DNA of 64,000 bases from Rheinheimera sp. (GCF_030690345.1 NZ_JAUYGV010000006.1:682001-746000); one strand, 5' to 3'. Positions 1 to 9,998 are shown, counted from the stretch's first letter. Notes: generated by a model from the sequence alone, not told the origin. Made by a program: numbers and translations.

Positions 1-1
1 T

Positions 2-280
2 GCGGCTGAACCGCTGGCGGAAGCGCAATTGCTGCCGGATCAGCTGGAAATGCGTTTTAGTGCAAACTGCTGGGTCGATGTGGTGGATGCTGAAGGTAAT
101 CGCGTGGCTTACGGCACTAAACAGGCCGGTTATGTGATGCAGCTTACCGGGAAAGCGCCTTTTGTGGTTACCCTGGGTAACCCCGGTGTAGTGCAAATCA
201 GTTACAATCAGCAACCTTTTGATATGTCAGCGTTACCGGCTGGCAGAGTGGCAAAATTTTCTATTCCTGAGTCTGAATAA
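2..280 (+). CDS. rodZ: RodZ C-terminal domain, 5'-truncated by window edge
   Basis: The open frame runs in from the left edge, so only about 92 C-terminal residues are present. They match the periplasmic DUF4115 beta domain of RodZ, the membrane-anchored MreB partner needed for rod shape: a CWVDV strand, a [12 protein letters not shown] segment and a final SIPE. The stop lies two bases before ispG, the usual rodZ-ispG arrangement. The cytoplasmic HTH and membrane segment lie outside the window. Identification rests on the terminal domain plus the neighbouring gene order. Confidence 0.85.
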   Translation, partial: AAEPLAEAQLLPDQLEMRFSANCWVDVVDAEGNRVAYGTKQAGYVMQLTGKAPFVVTLGNPGVVQISYNQQPFDMSALPAGRVAKFSIPESE

Positions 281-282
281 CC

Positions 283-1386
283 ATGTTTGCAGAAAACCCT
301 ATTAAACGCCGTCAAAGTACGCAAATTCGTGTTGGTAACGTGCTGATCGGCGGTGATGCGCCGATAGCAGTGCAGTCGATGACCAACACCCGGACTACCG
401 ATGTCGCCGCTACAGTGGCGCAAATTCAGGCGATTGCCAAAGCCGGCGCTGATTTGGTGCGGGTATCGGTACCTACCATGGAAGCGGCAGAGGCCTTTAA
501 GCTGATTAAGCAACAATCGCCGATCCCGCTGGTGGCAGATATTCATTTTGATTACCGCATTGCCTTAAAAGTGGCCGAGTACGGCGTAGATTGCCTGCGG
601 ATTAACCCGGGCAATATAGGCCGCGAAGACCGTATTCGCGCCGTGGTAGATTGCGCGCGGGACTACAATATTCCCATTCGTATCGGCGTAAATGGCGGTT
701 CACTGGAAGCGGATATCCAGGAGAAATACCGTGAGCCAACGCCCGAAGCCTTGGTAGAGTCGGCGATGCGGCATGTCGAGATTCTTGACCGGCTGAATTT
801 CGATCAGTTTAAAGTCAGCGTTAAAGCATCAGACGTGTTTTTAGCCGTTGGCGCTTACCGTTTGTTGGCAAAGCAAATTAAGCAGCCGCTGCACTTGGGT
901 ATTACCGAAGCCGGTGGTGCCCGTGCCGGCGCAGTCAAATCAGCGATTGGCCTGGGCATGTTACTGGCCGAAGGCATTGGCGATACGCTGCGCATATCGC
1001 TGGCTGCGGATCCGGTAGAAGAAGTCAAAGTAGCCTTTGATATTTTAAAGTCACTGCGTATTCGCTCGCGCGGCATTAACTTTATTGCCTGCCCCAGCTG
1101 TTCGCGGCAGGAATTTGATGTGATAAAAACCATGAACCAGCTGGAAGAGCGGCTGGAAGATGTGATTGAGCCATTAACGGTATCGGTAATTGGCTGTGTG
1201 GTAAACGGCCCGGGCGAAGCCCTGGTGTCCGATTTAGGCGTAGCCGGTGCCAGCAAAAAAAGTGGCTTTTACATTAACGGCCAACGGCAAAAATTGCGGC
1301 TGGACAATGATCAGGTTGCAGATCAGTTGGAGCAACAGGTACGCGACTACCTGCAACAGAAAATTGCCGTGCGCCAGCTGGATTAA
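283..1386 (+). CDS. ispG: 4-hydroxy-3-methylbut-2-en-1-yl diphosphate synthase (IspG/GcpE)
   Basis: IspG is the [4Fe-4S] enzyme of the MEP pathway that converts MEcPP to HMBPP for isoprenoid synthesis in the cytoplasm. The 367-residue product is the normal size for the short proteobacterial form. The N-terminal TIM barrel has IAVQSMTNT, and LRINPGNIG and GITEAGG follow. The C-terminal cluster domain supplies three cysteines in ACPSCSR and [10 protein letters not shown]. It follows rodZ by two bases and is probably translated from the same mRNA. Confidence 0.97.
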   Translation: MFAENPIKRRQSTQIRVGNVLIGGDAPIAVQSMTNTRTTDVAATVAQIQAIAKAGADLVRVSVPTMEAAEAFKLIKQQSPIPLVADIHFDYRIALKVAEYGVDCLRINPGNIGREDRIRAVVDCARDYNIPIRIGVNGGSLEADIQEKYREPTPEALVESAMRHVEILDRLNFDQFKVSVKASDVFLAVGAYRLLAKQIKQPLHLGITEAGGARAGAVKSAIGLGMLLAEGIGDTLRISLAADPVEEVKVAFDILKSLRIRSRGINFIACPSCSRQEFDVIKTMNQLEERLEDVIEPLTVSVIGCVVNGPGEALVSDLGVAGASKKSGFYINGQRQKLRLDNDQVADQLEQQVRDYLQQKIAVRQLD

Positions 1387-1400
1387 GCCCGGTAACAAGC

Positions 1401-1429
1401 TTGGTGTTTAGCCGTGTTACGCCTATAAT
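1401..1429 (+). promoter_or_regulatory. Probable sigma-70 promoter for hisS
   Basis: A perfect TATAAT lies at 1424-1429. A weaker TTGGTG -35 hexamer at 1401-1406 is 17 bases upstream. The start of hisS is 40 bases downstream, so hisS and its followers can be expressed independently of rodZ-ispG. Confidence 0.6.
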
Positions 1430-1468
1430 CGCCACTGTTTTTTAACTCAAACCGATGGAAGTTTAATT

Positions 1469-2734
1469 TTGTCGAAGCAAATTCAGGCCATTCGCGGCAT
1501 GAACGATTGTCTGCCGCAAGATACGCCGGCCTGGCAATATGTTGAGCAGGTGCTGCGTCAAACGGTTGCCAGCTATGGCTACAGTGAGATCCGTTTCCCT
1601 ATCGTGGAAATGACCGAACTGTTTAAGCGCTCTATCGGCGAAGTGACCGATATCGTTGAAAAAGAAATGTACACCTTTGCCGATCGCAACGGCGACAGTT
1701 TAACACTGCGCCCGGAAGGCACGGCTTGCTGCGTACGCGCCGGCAATGAACATGGCTTGTTATACAACCAGGAACAGCGGTTGTGGTACACAGGGCCAAT
1801 GTTTCGTCATGAACGGCCGCAAAAAGGCCGCTACCGGCAATTTCATCAGTTCGGTTTGGAAGCCTTCGGTATAGCCTCGGCTGATATCGACGCTGAAGTG
1901 ATCATGCTAAGTGCGCGGCTGTGGCAGCAATTGGGTTTAACGCCTTACGTTAAGCTGGAGCTGAATTCGCTGGGTTCAAGCGAAGCCCGCGCGGCATACC
2001 GCGATGCGTTAGTGGCCTATTTAGAGCAACATAAAGCGCTGCTGGATGAAGACAGCCTGCGCCGTATGTACACTAATCCGCTTAGAGTGCTGGACAGTAA
2101 AAACCCGGCGCTGGCCGATATGTTAGCTGCTGCGCCTAAACTGGCAGACTACCTGGATGAAGATTCAGCCACTCACTTTGCCCGTGTGCAGCAGCTGCTG
2201 ACGCTGGCCGGTATTGAGTTCACGGTAAACCCGCGGTTGGTACGCGGGCTGGATTACTACAACAAAACCGTGTTTGAGTGGGTTACCACTGAATTGGGTT
2301 CCCAGGGCACTGTATGTGCCGGCGGCCGTTACGATGGTTTAGTGGAGCAATTAGGTGGCAAGGCTACACCGGCAGTGGGTTTTGCGCTGGGGTTAGAACG
2401 GTTGGTGTTGCTGTTGCAAACGTTAGAGTTACTGCCACAGCTGCCGGCGGTGGCAGATATTTACCTGATGGCGCTGGGTGAGCAGGCGGAACTTGCGGCA
2501 CTTTCTGTTGCCGAAAGGCTGCGCAACAACTTGCCCGGGCAGCGCATTATGGTGCATTGTGGCGGCGGCAATTTAAAGAAACAAATTAAGCGCGCTGATA
2601 AATCCGGCGCGGCCATTGGCCTTATCATCGGCGAAGATGAGTTGGCACGCGGCGAAATTAGCGTGAAGTGGCTGCGGCAAGATAAGCCGCAACAAACAAT
2701 TTTATTAACTGATTTGGCCGGCCTTCTGGCCTGA
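1469..2734 (+). CDS. hisS: Histidyl-tRNA synthetase
   Basis: Class II aminoacyl-tRNA synthetase charging tRNA-His. The protein has 421 residues, the usual bacterial length. Motif 2 is seen as [18 protein letters not shown], the histidine-specific motif as [13 protein letters not shown], motif 3 around GFALGLERL, and a C-terminal anticodon-binding domain follows. The start is a TTG codon: [13 protein letters not shown] matches the family N-terminus and a GGAAG ribosome-binding site lies 7 bases upstream (1457-1461). It has its own promoter and is followed by yfgM after 22 bases. Confidence 0.97.
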   Translation: MSKQIQAIRGMNDCLPQDTPAWQYVEQVLRQTVASYGYSEIRFPIVEMTELFKRSIGEVTDIVEKEMYTFADRNGDSLTLRPEGTACCVRAGNEHGLLYNQEQRLWYTGPMFRHERPQKGRYRQFHQFGLEAFGIASADIDAEVIMLSARLWQQLGLTPYVKLELNSLGSSEARAAYRDALVAYLEQHKALLDEDSLRRMYTNPLRVLDSKNPALADMLAAAPKLADYLDEDSATHFARVQQLLTLAGIEFTVNPRLVRGLDYYNKTVFEWVTTELGSQGTVCAGGRYDGLVEQLGGKATPAVGFALGLERLVLLLQTLELLPQLPAVADIYLMALGEQAELAALSVAERLRNNLPGQRIMVHCGGGNLKKQIKRADKSGAAIGLIIGEDELARGEISVKWLRQDKPQQTILLTDLAGLLA

Positions 2735-2756
2735 GCAGCATTGACGGAGTAACGCA

Positions 2757-3389
2757 GTGGAAATTTACAGCAGTGAAGAACAACAGGTAGAAGCCATTAA
2801 ACGTTTCTGGCACGAGTACGGTAAAGCTATTCTGGCCGGTGTGGTGCTGGGTTTGGCGGCATTATATGGCTTTCGTTACTACCAGGCCGAGCAGCGCAAC
2901 ACCGCTGAGGCTGCATCAACCGAATTCAGCCGTTTAGTTGAGCAACGCGGCGCGGCCGGCAGTGAAGACTGGCTGGCGCAGGCGCAGGATTTTGTTGCCA
3001 CCTCTGATGCCAACAATTACGCCGTTATGGCGGCTCTGCTGGCAGCCAAAGATGCTGTGACGCTGCAACAATACGACAAAGCTGCAGAACAACTGAGCTG
3101 GGTATTGGCTAACAGCAAACAACCGGCATTGCTGGCCGTAACGCAACTGCGTTTGGCGCGGTTACAGCAAGAGCAAGGCAACTTTGATGCTGCCTTAACC
3201 ACGTTAGCGCAGCCGGTGCCGGATAGTTTTGTTGCTATTCAGGCTGAACTGAAAGGCGATATTTTAATGCAGGCCGACAAGTTGCCTGAAGCTAAAGCCG
3301 CTTATCAGCAGGCATTGGCTGCTGCCGGTCAGAATCAGCAGTTATTGAAAATTAAGCTGGATGAGCTGGCTCACGTCACTGCAGTATAA
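2757..3389 (+). CDS. yfgM: YfgM-like ancillary SecYEG translocon subunit, TPR protein
   Basis: A 210-residue inner-membrane protein with a short cytoplasmic N-terminus containing SEEQQVEAIKRFWHEYGK, one membrane helix (about residues 24-42) and a periplasmic region of TPR-like helices. In E. coli YfgM sits at the Sec translocon with PpiD and passes substrates to periplasmic chaperones. The start is GTG, chosen because MEIYSSEEQQVEAIK matches the family start. It lies between hisS and bamB exactly as in Enterobacteria. Confidence 0.9.
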   Translation: MEIYSSEEQQVEAIKRFWHEYGKAILAGVVLGLAALYGFRYYQAEQRNTAEAASTEFSRLVEQRGAAGSEDWLAQAQDFVATSDANNYAVMAALLAAKDAVTLQQYDKAAEQLSWVLANSKQPALLAVTQLRLARLQQEQGNFDAALTTLAQPVPDSFVAIQAELKGDILMQADKLPEAKAAYQQALAAAGQNQQLLKIKLDELAHVTAV

Positions 3390-3401
3390 ATAGAGGTAAG
3401 C

Positions 3402-4583
3402 GTGAAATTACAGTTAAAACAGGCTTTATTGTTTACTGCGGTGCTACTGGCGGGCTGTTCTTCGAAAGAACCTTTAGTACTGCCACCGGTGCAAAACAGC
3501 ATAGACCCCGATGTGGTCTGGAGCAAAAGTATCGGCTCCGGCGTTGAACATTATGAGTCGCAGCTAACGCCGATTATTGTCAAAGATACGGTATACGCCG
3601 CCAGCCGTGAAGGCCTGGTCGCCGCGTTTGACCTTAACTCCGGTAAACGTAAATGGCAGTTTGATTTACGCAAACCGGCCGGCAGCTCATTTTGGCAAGG
3701 CATCAGTGATGTCTGGTCCGGTGATAACGCCCGTATTTCCGGTGGTATCAGTTTTGGCTACGACAAGCTGTATTTTGGCACCGAAAACGGCGACGTTGTG
3801 GCACTGTCGGCTGATGGCGAGCTGGTATGGCGGGTAATGGTGAAAGGCGAAGTGCTGGCAAGCCCTGCTGTGGGCGAAGGCCTGGTAGTAGTGGCAACCG
3901 GCGCCGGTACCTTAATTGCGTTACACCCGGACAGCGGCGAGCAGCGTTGGGAGTTCGAGAATGAGCAACCGGCGTTAACGCTGCGTGGTGTCAGTGAACC
4001 GGTTATTGAAGCCGGTGGCGTGATTTACGGCTCCGGTAGCGGCCATTTGGGCGTGCTGATTGCAGATCGTGGTTATCAGGCGTGGGAAGAGCCTATCGCT
4101 GTGCCGTCGGGCTCTACTGACTTATCCCGCCTGGTGGATGTCGATGCCAAACCTGTAGTACAGGGTGGCACCGTATACAGTATTGCCTATAACGGTTCGC
4201 TGATTGCCCAGGAGCTGCGTACCGGCCGGCAAATTTGGAAGCGCGATTACGCCAGTTTCCGTAATTTCGCTATAGCCGACAGCATTTTGTACGTGGTCGA
4301 TTCTGAAGGCCGCATTTATGCACTGGACACTGCCAGTGGCACTGAGCGCTGGTCGCAATTTGGCCTGAACAAGCATTACCTGACCGGGCCTGCGGTATAC
4401 AAAGACTACCTGGTTATTGGCGACAACAAAGGCAATTTGCATTGGGTTAACCGTGCAACCGGTGATTTTGTTGCCCGTCAGAGTATGGATGGTTCCGGTT
4501 TTTATACCGAAGCGGTAAGCAATGGCGCCTATGTGTTGGTGCAAAGCCGTAACGGTGAGCTAGTCTTATTACAAACGCCTTAA
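3402..4583 (+). CDS. bamB: Outer-membrane assembly lipoprotein BamB
   Basis: A 393-residue lipoprotein of the BAM complex, which inserts beta-barrel proteins in the outer membrane. A type II signal peptide ends in the lipobox LLAGC. The rest is an eight-bladed PQQ-like propeller with repeated blade motifs such as LNSGKRKWQF, ALHPDSGEQRWEF, LRTGRQIWKRD and DTASGTERWSQF. The start is GTG with GAGGTAAG just upstream. Gene order between yfgM and der supports the call, and a terminator-like hairpin follows. Confidence 0.96.
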   Translation: MKLQLKQALLFTAVLLAGCSSKEPLVLPPVQNSIDPDVVWSKSIGSGVEHYESQLTPIIVKDTVYAASREGLVAAFDLNSGKRKWQFDLRKPAGSSFWQGISDVWSGDNARISGGISFGYDKLYFGTENGDVVALSADGELVWRVMVKGEVLASPAVGEGLVVVATGAGTLIALHPDSGEQRWEFENEQPALTLRGVSEPVIEAGGVIYGSGSGHLGVLIADRGYQAWEEPIAVPSGSTDLSRLVDVDAKPVVQGGTVYSIAYNGSLIAQELRTGRQIWKRDYASFRNFAIADSILYVVDSEGRIYALDTASGTERWSQFGLNKHYLTGPAVYKDYLVIGDNKGNLHWVNRATGDFVARQSMDGSGFYTEAVSNGAYVLVQSRNGELVLLQTP

Positions 4584-4609
4584 ACCGGGCTTAGCGGTTG
4601 AAGTTTTTA

Positions 4610-4640
4610 AACAGGCCTGTACCGGGCCTGTTTTGTTATT
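4610..4640 (+). terminator. Rho-independent terminator after bamB
   Basis: An 8-bp stem, AACAGGCC (4610-4617) with GGCCTGTT (4625-4632), is followed by a T-rich run. It lies between bamB and der, so der is probably transcribed at least partly from its own promoter. Confidence 0.75.
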
Positions 4641-4655
4641 TTTGAGGTTCACATA

Positions 4656-6134
4656 ATGTTGCCTGTCGTTGCCCTGGTAGGGCGAGCCAATGTCGGTAAA
4701 TCGACACTTTTTAACCGCTTAACCCGCACCCGTGATGCGTTGGTAGCGGACTTCCCCGGCCTGACGCGGGACCGTAAATACGGTTCGGTCAATTTTGAAG
4801 GGCTGGAATTTATTGTGGTAGATACCGGCGGTATCGACGGCAACGAGCAGGGCATTGAAGTGGAAATGGCTGAGCAATCGCTAAAAGCCATAGATGAAGC
4901 CGATGTAGTGTTGTTTATGGTCGACGCCAGAGTAGGCGCTACCGTAGGCGACGAAGCCATAGCGGCGCATATTCGCAAAGTAGAGAAAAAGGTGTTTGTT
5001 GTTGCCAACAAAACCGATGGTCTGGATGCCGATACCGCCATTGCCGACTTTTACAGTTTAGGTTTGGGTGAAGTGTATGCCATAGCCGCGGCCCATGGCC
5101 GTGGCGTGTCGGTGTTATTAAACCAGGCGTTGATCCCGCTGCTAAGCGAAGAGCAGCAAAAGCGGCTGGCCGGTGAGATTGACGAGGCCGATGGCCCGGC
5201 ATTAGAAACCCTGACTGAAGAAGAAGCCGATGCCGAAGCGGCGCGGCTGCGTAGTGAACATATTAAACTGGCGATAGTCGGCCGGCCGAACGTGGGTAAG
5301 TCAACACTGACTAACCGCATCCTTGGTGAAGAGCGGGTGGTGGTGTTTGATATGCCGGGCACCACGCGCGATTCTGTTTATATTCCGATGCAGCGTAACG
5401 AGCGCGATTACACCCTTATCGACACCGCCGGTGTGCGCCGGCGCGGTAAAATCGATGATATGGTAGAGAAATTCTCAGTAGTAAAAACGCTGCAGGCGAT
5501 TGAAGACGCCAACGTCGTCATTTTAGTTGTCGATGCGCGGTTGGGCATTTCCGATCAAGATTTAAGCATCCTTGGTTTTGTGCTGAACTCCGGCCGCTCG
5601 CTGGTTATAGCCGTAAACAAGTGGGATGGCTTAAACGACAGTATTAAAGATGAAGTAAAACGCGAGCTGGACCGCCGTTTAGGCTTTATTGACTTTGCCC
5701 GCTTGCATTTTATTTCGGCGTTGCACGGCTCCGGCGTGGGTAACTTATTTGAATCGGTGGAAGAAGCCTTTGATTCTGCTACCAAGCGCCACAGCACAGC
5801 GCTGTTAACCCGTATTATGAAAATGGCGCAGGAAGATCACCAGCCGCCGTTGGTGCATGGCCGTCGGGTAAAACTGAAATACGCCCATGCCGGTGGTTAT
5901 AACCCGCCGCTGATTGTTATTCACGGTAACCAGGTGGATGATTTGCCGGATTCCTATAAACGTTATCTGATGAATTACTTCCGCAAAACGCTGCAAATGA
6001 TGGGTACGCCGATTCGTATCGAATTCCGCGAAGGTGAAAACCCGTTTGCACCGAATAAAAAGAACACCGAAACGCCGCTGCAAAAGTACAAGCGTGAGCG
6101 CTTGATGAAAGCACGCAAAAAGATGGACCAATAA
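4656..6134 (+). CDS. der: Ribosome biogenesis GTPase Der (EngA)
   Basis: An essential GTPase that helps mature the 50S subunit. It has two tandem EngA-type G domains: G1 motifs GRANVGKS at about residues 8-15 and GRPNVGKS at 209-216, switch II DTGG and DTAG, and G4 motifs NKTD and NKWD. A C-terminal KH-like domain and a basic tail ending [16 protein letters not shown] follow. At 492 residues it is typical for gammaproteobacteria. The next gene begins 11 bases downstream and may be co-transcribed. Confidence 0.97.
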   Translation: MLPVVALVGRANVGKSTLFNRLTRTRDALVADFPGLTRDRKYGSVNFEGLEFIVVDTGGIDGNEQGIEVEMAEQSLKAIDEADVVLFMVDARVGATVGDEAIAAHIRKVEKKVFVVANKTDGLDADTAIADFYSLGLGEVYAIAAAHGRGVSVLLNQALIPLLSEEQQKRLAGEIDEADGPALETLTEEEADAEAARLRSEHIKLAIVGRPNVGKSTLTNRILGEERVVVFDMPGTTRDSVYIPMQRNERDYTLIDTAGVRRRGKIDDMVEKFSVVKTLQAIEDANVVILVVDARLGISDQDLSILGFVLNSGRSLVIAVNKWDGLNDSIKDEVKRELDRRLGFIDFARLHFISALHGSGVGNLFESVEEAFDSATKRHSTALLTRIMKMAQEDHQPPLVHGRRVKLKYAHAGGYNPPLIVIHGNQVDDLPDSYKRYLMNYFRKTLQMMGTPIRIEFREGENPFAPNKKNTETPLQKYKRERLMKARKKMDQ

Positions 6135-6145
6135 GGACCAAGCGC

Positions 6146-8401
6146 ATGAATTTTCGTTTCCCGGTTATTGTTATCGATGAAGACTTCCGCTCGGAGAATA
6201 TCTCCGGCTCCGGTATTCGCGACCTGGCCCAAGCTATCAGCAGCCATGGCTTTGAAGTAGTAGGCTACACCAGCTATGTCGATTTAAGTGCCTTTGCCCA
6301 GCAGGCCAGCCGCGCTTCCTGCTTTATTTTGTCGATAGACGATGAAGAGTTTGGTAACGGTAGTGCGGAAGAGGTGGCCAAAGCCCTGGCTGAATTGCGT
6401 ACTTTTATCAAAGAAGTACGCAAGCGCAACGCCGACATTCCGATTTTCCTCTATGGTGAAACCCGCACTACGCGGCATGTACCGAACGACGTACTGCGTG
6501 AGTTGCACGGCTTTATTCATATGTTTGAAGACACGCCGGAGTTTGTTGCCAAGCATATTATCCGCGAAGCGAAAAAGTACCTCGATGCGTTAGCGCCACC
6601 GTTTTTTAATGCCTTGATGGATTACGCCTCTGACGGTTCGTACTCCTGGCACTGCCCGGGCCACTCCGGTGGCGTGGCGTTTTTAAAAAGCCCGGTCGGC
6701 CAGATGTTTCACCAGTTCTTTGGTGAAAACATGCTGCGCGCTGACGTCTGTAACGCAGTAGATGAATTAGGCCAGCTGCTGGATCACACCGGCCCGGTAG
6801 CCGAAAGCGAAGCCAACGCGGCGCGTATTTTCAGCTGTGACCATTTGTTTTTTGTCACTAACGGCACTTCTACGTCCAACAAAATGGTCTGGCACTCAGT
6901 GGTGGCACCGGGTGATATAGTAGTGGTAGACCGTAACTGCCATAAATCGATACTGCACTCGATTATTATGACCGGCGCTATCCCGGTGTTTTTAATGCCG
7001 ACGCGTAACCATTACGGCATTATCGGCCCTATTCCGAAAAGCGAGTTTTCGCCTGAAGCCATTGCGAAGAAGATAGAAGCTAACCCGTTTGCCCGCAATG
7101 CCAGGAACAAAAAGCCACGCATTTTAACCATTACACAAAGTACCTACGACGGTATCTTGTATAACGTGGAAGAAATTAAGCAAGAGCTGGGGTCTACCAT
7201 CGACACGCTGCATTTTGATGAAGCCTGGTTGCCGCACGCCAGCTTCCATGATTTTTACAAAAATATGCATGCCATTGGTAAAGACCGGCCGCGCTCAGAA
7301 GACACCCTGGTATTTGCCACCCAGTCTACGCATAAGCTATTGGCCGGTTTGTCACAAGCGTCGCAAATTCTGGTGCAAAACGCGCAGAACCGTAACCTGG
7401 ATACGCACCGTTTTAACGAGTCGTACCTGATGCACAGCTCTACCAGCCCGCAATATGCCATTATTGCCAGCTGCGACGTAGCCGCGGCGATGATGGAAGC
7501 GCCTGGTGGCACGGCGTTGGTAGAAGAAAGCTTAATGGAAGCCATCGATTTTCGCCGTGCGATGCGCAAGGTGGATGAAGAATTTGGTGATGACGACTGG
7601 TGGTTCCGTGTTTGGGGCCCGGACGAGTTACCCGAAGAAGGCCTGGGCACACGCGATAACTGGACTTTGCACGCTAAAGACAGCTGGCATGGTTTTGGTG
7701 CGATAGAGTCGGGCTTTAATATCCTCGACCCGATTAAAGCCACCATTATTACCCCGGGTTTAAACCTGCACGGCCAGTTTGACGACCAGGGTATACCAGC
7801 GGCTATCGTTAGCAAGTACCTGGCCGAGCACGGTATTATTATCGAGAAAACCGGCCTGTATTCGTTCTTTATTATGTTTACCATCGGCATTACCAAAGGC
7901 CGCTGGAACTCTATGGTTACCGAGTTGCAGCAGTTTAAAGACGACTACGATCAAAACCAGCCAATGTGGCGCATTATGCCGGAATTCGCCAAAAAGCATC
8001 CGCGCTATGAAAAAGTCGGCCTGCGTGATTTATGTCAGCAGATTCACAATATGTACCGCAAGTTTGACGTGGCCAAAGTTACCACTGAAATGTACTTATC
8101 CACTATTGAAACTGCGATGACGCCGGCTGATGCCTGGGCCAGAATGGCACACCGCGATATTGAACGGGTATCGATTGACGAGATTGAAGGCCGCGTCACC
8201 GCCATGCTGGTAACGCCGTATCCGCCTGGCATACCGCTGATGGTACCAGGCGAGCGCTTTAATAAAATTATTATCAGTTACCTGCAATTTACCCGCGCTT
8301 TTAACGGTGCTTTCCCGGGCTTTGAAACCGACGTACACGGTTTAGTGCGCGAAATGGTAGACGGCGAGTTGAAGTACTTTATTGACGTCGTTAAAGAGTA
8401 G
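6146..8401 (+). CDS. Orn/Lys/Arg decarboxylase, PLP-dependent fold type I
   Basis: The 751-residue product has three regions: an N-terminal receiver-like wing domain (residues 1 to about 140), the large PLP domain and a C-terminal domain. PLP-site landmarks are WHCPGHSGG, VTNGTSTSNKM, the aspartate in LHFDEAW and the Schiff-base lysine at about residue 397 in THKLLAGLSQ. Such enzymes decarboxylate basic amino acids, often for acid resistance or polyamine synthesis. The length is closest to AdiA (arginine), but I cannot fix the substrate by eye. No amino acid/amine antiporter gene is adjacent, unlike adiAC, cadBA or speF-potE. It starts 11 bases after der and ends at a good terminator. Confidence 0.88.
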   Translation: MNFRFPVIVIDEDFRSENISGSGIRDLAQAISSHGFEVVGYTSYVDLSAFAQQASRASCFILSIDDEEFGNGSAEEVAKALAELRTFIKEVRKRNADIPIFLYGETRTTRHVPNDVLRELHGFIHMFEDTPEFVAKHIIREAKKYLDALAPPFFNALMDYASDGSYSWHCPGHSGGVAFLKSPVGQMFHQFFGENMLRADVCNAVDELGQLLDHTGPVAESEANAARIFSCDHLFFVTNGTSTSNKMVWHSVVAPGDIVVVDRNCHKSILHSIIMTGAIPVFLMPTRNHYGIIGPIPKSEFSPEAIAKKIEANPFARNARNKKPRILTITQSTYDGILYNVEEIKQELGSTIDTLHFDEAWLPHASFHDFYKNMHAIGKDRPRSEDTLVFATQSTHKLLAGLSQASQILVQNAQNRNLDTHRFNESYLMHSSTSPQYAIIASCDVAAAMMEAPGGTALVEESLMEAIDFRRAMRKVDEEFGDDDWWFRVWGPDELPEEGLGTRDNWTLHAKDSWHGFGAIESGFNILDPIKATIITPGLNLHGQFDDQGIPAAIVSKYLAEHGIIIEKTGLYSFFIMFTIGITKGRWNSMVTELQQFKDDYDQNQPMWRIMPEFAKKHPRYEKVGLRDLCQQIHNMYRKFDVAKVTTEMYLSTIETAMTPADAWARMAHRDIERVSIDEIEGRVTAMLVTPYPPGIPLMVPGERFNKIIISYLQFTRAFNGAFPGFETDVHGLVREMVDGELKYFIDVVKE

Positions 8402-8472
8402 TGCTTAGTGGTGAGTTTTTAGTGTTGAGTTTTTAAGGCTTAGTGCTGGCAACTAAGCTCAGCGTCTGCAAG

Positions 8473-8506
8473 ACCGGGATGGTGTTATGCCTTCCCGGTT
8501 TTTTTA
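8473..8506 (+). terminator. Rho-independent terminator after the decarboxylase gene
   Basis: A 7-bp stem, ACCGGGA (8473-8479) with TCCCGGT (8493-8499), is followed by seven T residues on the plus strand. It lies between the decarboxylase gene and the convergent fpr gene. Confidence 0.8.
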
Positions 8507-8513
8507 TGCTTAA

Positions 8514-9305
8514 TTACTTTTCGATAAAGGCTTGTTCAATCACGTAATGGCCCATAGTGCGTGAATTGGCTTTTGCAAAGCCGCGCTGCTCCAGCATGCC
8601 CATCAGCTGCTGCAACATGGCATCGTTGCCGCATAACATAAATCTGTCGTGCTGCGGGTTAAGTGCCGGCATGCCGGTATCTGCAAGTAACTTACCACTG
8701 TCCAACAGATCGGTAATACGCCCCTGGTGTGGCACGCCGTTTCTGACATAGTCTTCCCGTGTCACTGTGGGGTAATAAATCAGCTTGTCGCGAACTTCCT
8801 CACCAAAGTAAGGGTTGTTAGGTAATACCTGTTCAATTTCATGCTGGTATGCCAGTTCCGAGCGCCAGCGCGTGCCATGCACCAGGATAATTTTCTCAAA
8901 ACTCTCATAAATAAACGGGTCGCGTATTATGCTCATAAAAGGCGCAAGCCCGGTGCCGGTGCTTAATAAATACAAATGTTTACCGGGAATAAGGTAACCG
9001 GGTACCAGGGTTCCCGCAGGCCGTACCGTTAGCATAATTTGGTCGCCGGCTTTGATATTCTGTAGCCTTGATGTCAGCGCGCCGTCCGGCACCTTGATGC
9101 TGAAGAACTCAAGCTCTTCATCATAATGCGGGCTGGCAATACTGTAGGCGCGCATTAAAGGCCGGCCAGCAACCTCCAGCCCAAGCATGACAAACTGACC
9201 GCTTTCAAAGCGAAAAGACGCCTCCCGCGTAGTTTTAAAGCTAAACAGCGTGTCATTCCAGTGATGAACATCGGTGACAATGGCATTGACAATATTACGC
9301 ATCAC
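8514..9305 (-). CDS. fpr: Ferredoxin/flavodoxin-NADP+ reductase
   Basis: A 263-residue FAD flavoenzyme that moves electrons between NADPH and ferredoxin or flavodoxin, supporting Fe-S and radical enzymes and oxidative-stress defence. The FAD-binding motif RAYSIAS (about residues 53-59) and the NADP-binding stretch LLSTGTGLAPFMSII are clear. The C-terminus ends in FIEK, resembling the bacterial Fpr subclass. A 19-bp sequence closely resembling a Fur box lies 49-67 bases upstream of the start, so iron control is likely. Confidence 0.93.
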   Translation of the reverse strand: MMRNIVNAIVTDVHHWNDTLFSFKTTREASFRFESGQFVMLGLEVAGRPLMRAYSIASPHYDEELEFFSIKVPDGALTSRLQNIKAGDQIMLTVRPAGTLVPGYLIPGKHLYLLSTGTGLAPFMSIIRDPFIYESFEKIILVHGTRWRSELAYQHEIEQVLPNNPYFGEEVRDKLIYYPTVTREDYVRNGVPHQGRITDLLDSGKLLADTGMPALNPQHDRFMLCGNDAMLQQLMGMLEQRGFAKANSRTMGHYVIEQAFIEK

Positions 9306-9353
9306 AGTCCTTACTTAATGGCCTGAGCGCAATTATGCCATAGTGCATTAGGT

Positions 9354-9372
9354 GATAATAGTTATCATTTGC
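9354..9372 (-). promoter_or_regulatory. Putative Fur box upstream of fpr
   Basis: Read on the minus strand, the 19-mer GCAAATGATAACTATTATC matches the E. coli Fur consensus at 15 of 19 positions and contains the inverted repeat TGATAA-CTA-TTATCA. A CATAAT-type -10 lies about 17 bases closer to fpr (9332-9337), so the box would overlap the -35 region, the classic position for iron-dependent repression. Confidence 0.6.
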
Positions 9373-9401
9373 GTAAATAATACTTGCTGCCGCCAATGCT
9401 G

Positions 9402-9998
9402 TTAAAGCGACAGCGCTAACAACTGCCGCTCTATAGCAAATACATGCTCGTCATGCTCATTCATAGCACGCAGTGCCTGCGCCAGTTTCAGCACGTATTC
9501 ACTATTTGGGCCGCTGGGGCCACGGCTGCAGGCAATATGGGCAGCAATTTCAACATCACTGGCAGGGCCTAAATAAGCCTCGTTATCGGCACTGGCTAAA
9601 TACACCACGCCTTCTGTTTCACCGGGTTCATGCAACCAATGCAGGGGCGTAAATACACGCAGGTAACCGTTTTTCTCACGATGGTCTAAATGCTCAAAGG
9701 TATCCGGTGTCACCTGATACGCCATACCAACACAGCGCGCACCGGCTGCTGCAACCAGGGTTAACACCCGGCCTGGTGCCTCCGGCGTACCACGATGATC
9801 ATGCGAGCCCTGCCAAAACCGGCGCTGCCAGCCATAAATGCAGGCGGGTTTAGCGTCCAGATAGGCAAAGTCGGTTTTATAAATCAGCGAGCCATAGCCA
9901 AACAACCACACTGAATCCAGGTGGTGCAACGGCTGGCGCTGTTGATTCAGGGAAATGGTGTTGTGCGACATAACACTCAGCTTAGCCAAAAACAGCAT
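9402..9998 (-). CDS. chaC: Glutathione-specific gamma-glutamylcyclotransferase, ChaC family
   Basis: ChaC-type enzymes cleave glutathione to 5-oxoproline and Cys-Gly in the cytoplasm. The glycine-rich substrate loop LFGYGSLI, the RRFWQGSHDHRGTP segment and the catalytic glutamate in DHREKNGY are present, in family order. The frame gives 198 residues from 9998. An internal ATG at 9971 (MSHNTISL) is an equally plausible start, since neither has a strong ribosome-binding site. It lies behind fpr in the same direction but the fpr promoter region intervenes. Confidence 0.88.
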   Translation of the reverse strand: MLFLAKLSVMSHNTISLNQQRQPLHHLDSVWLFGYGSLIYKTDFAYLDAKPACIYGWQRRFWQGSHDHRGTPEAPGRVLTLVAAAGARCVGMAYQVTPDTFEHLDHREKNGYLRVFTPLHWLHEPGETEGVVYLASADNEAYLGPASDVEIAAHIACSRGPSGPNSEYVLKLAQALRAMNEHDEHVFAIERQLLALSL

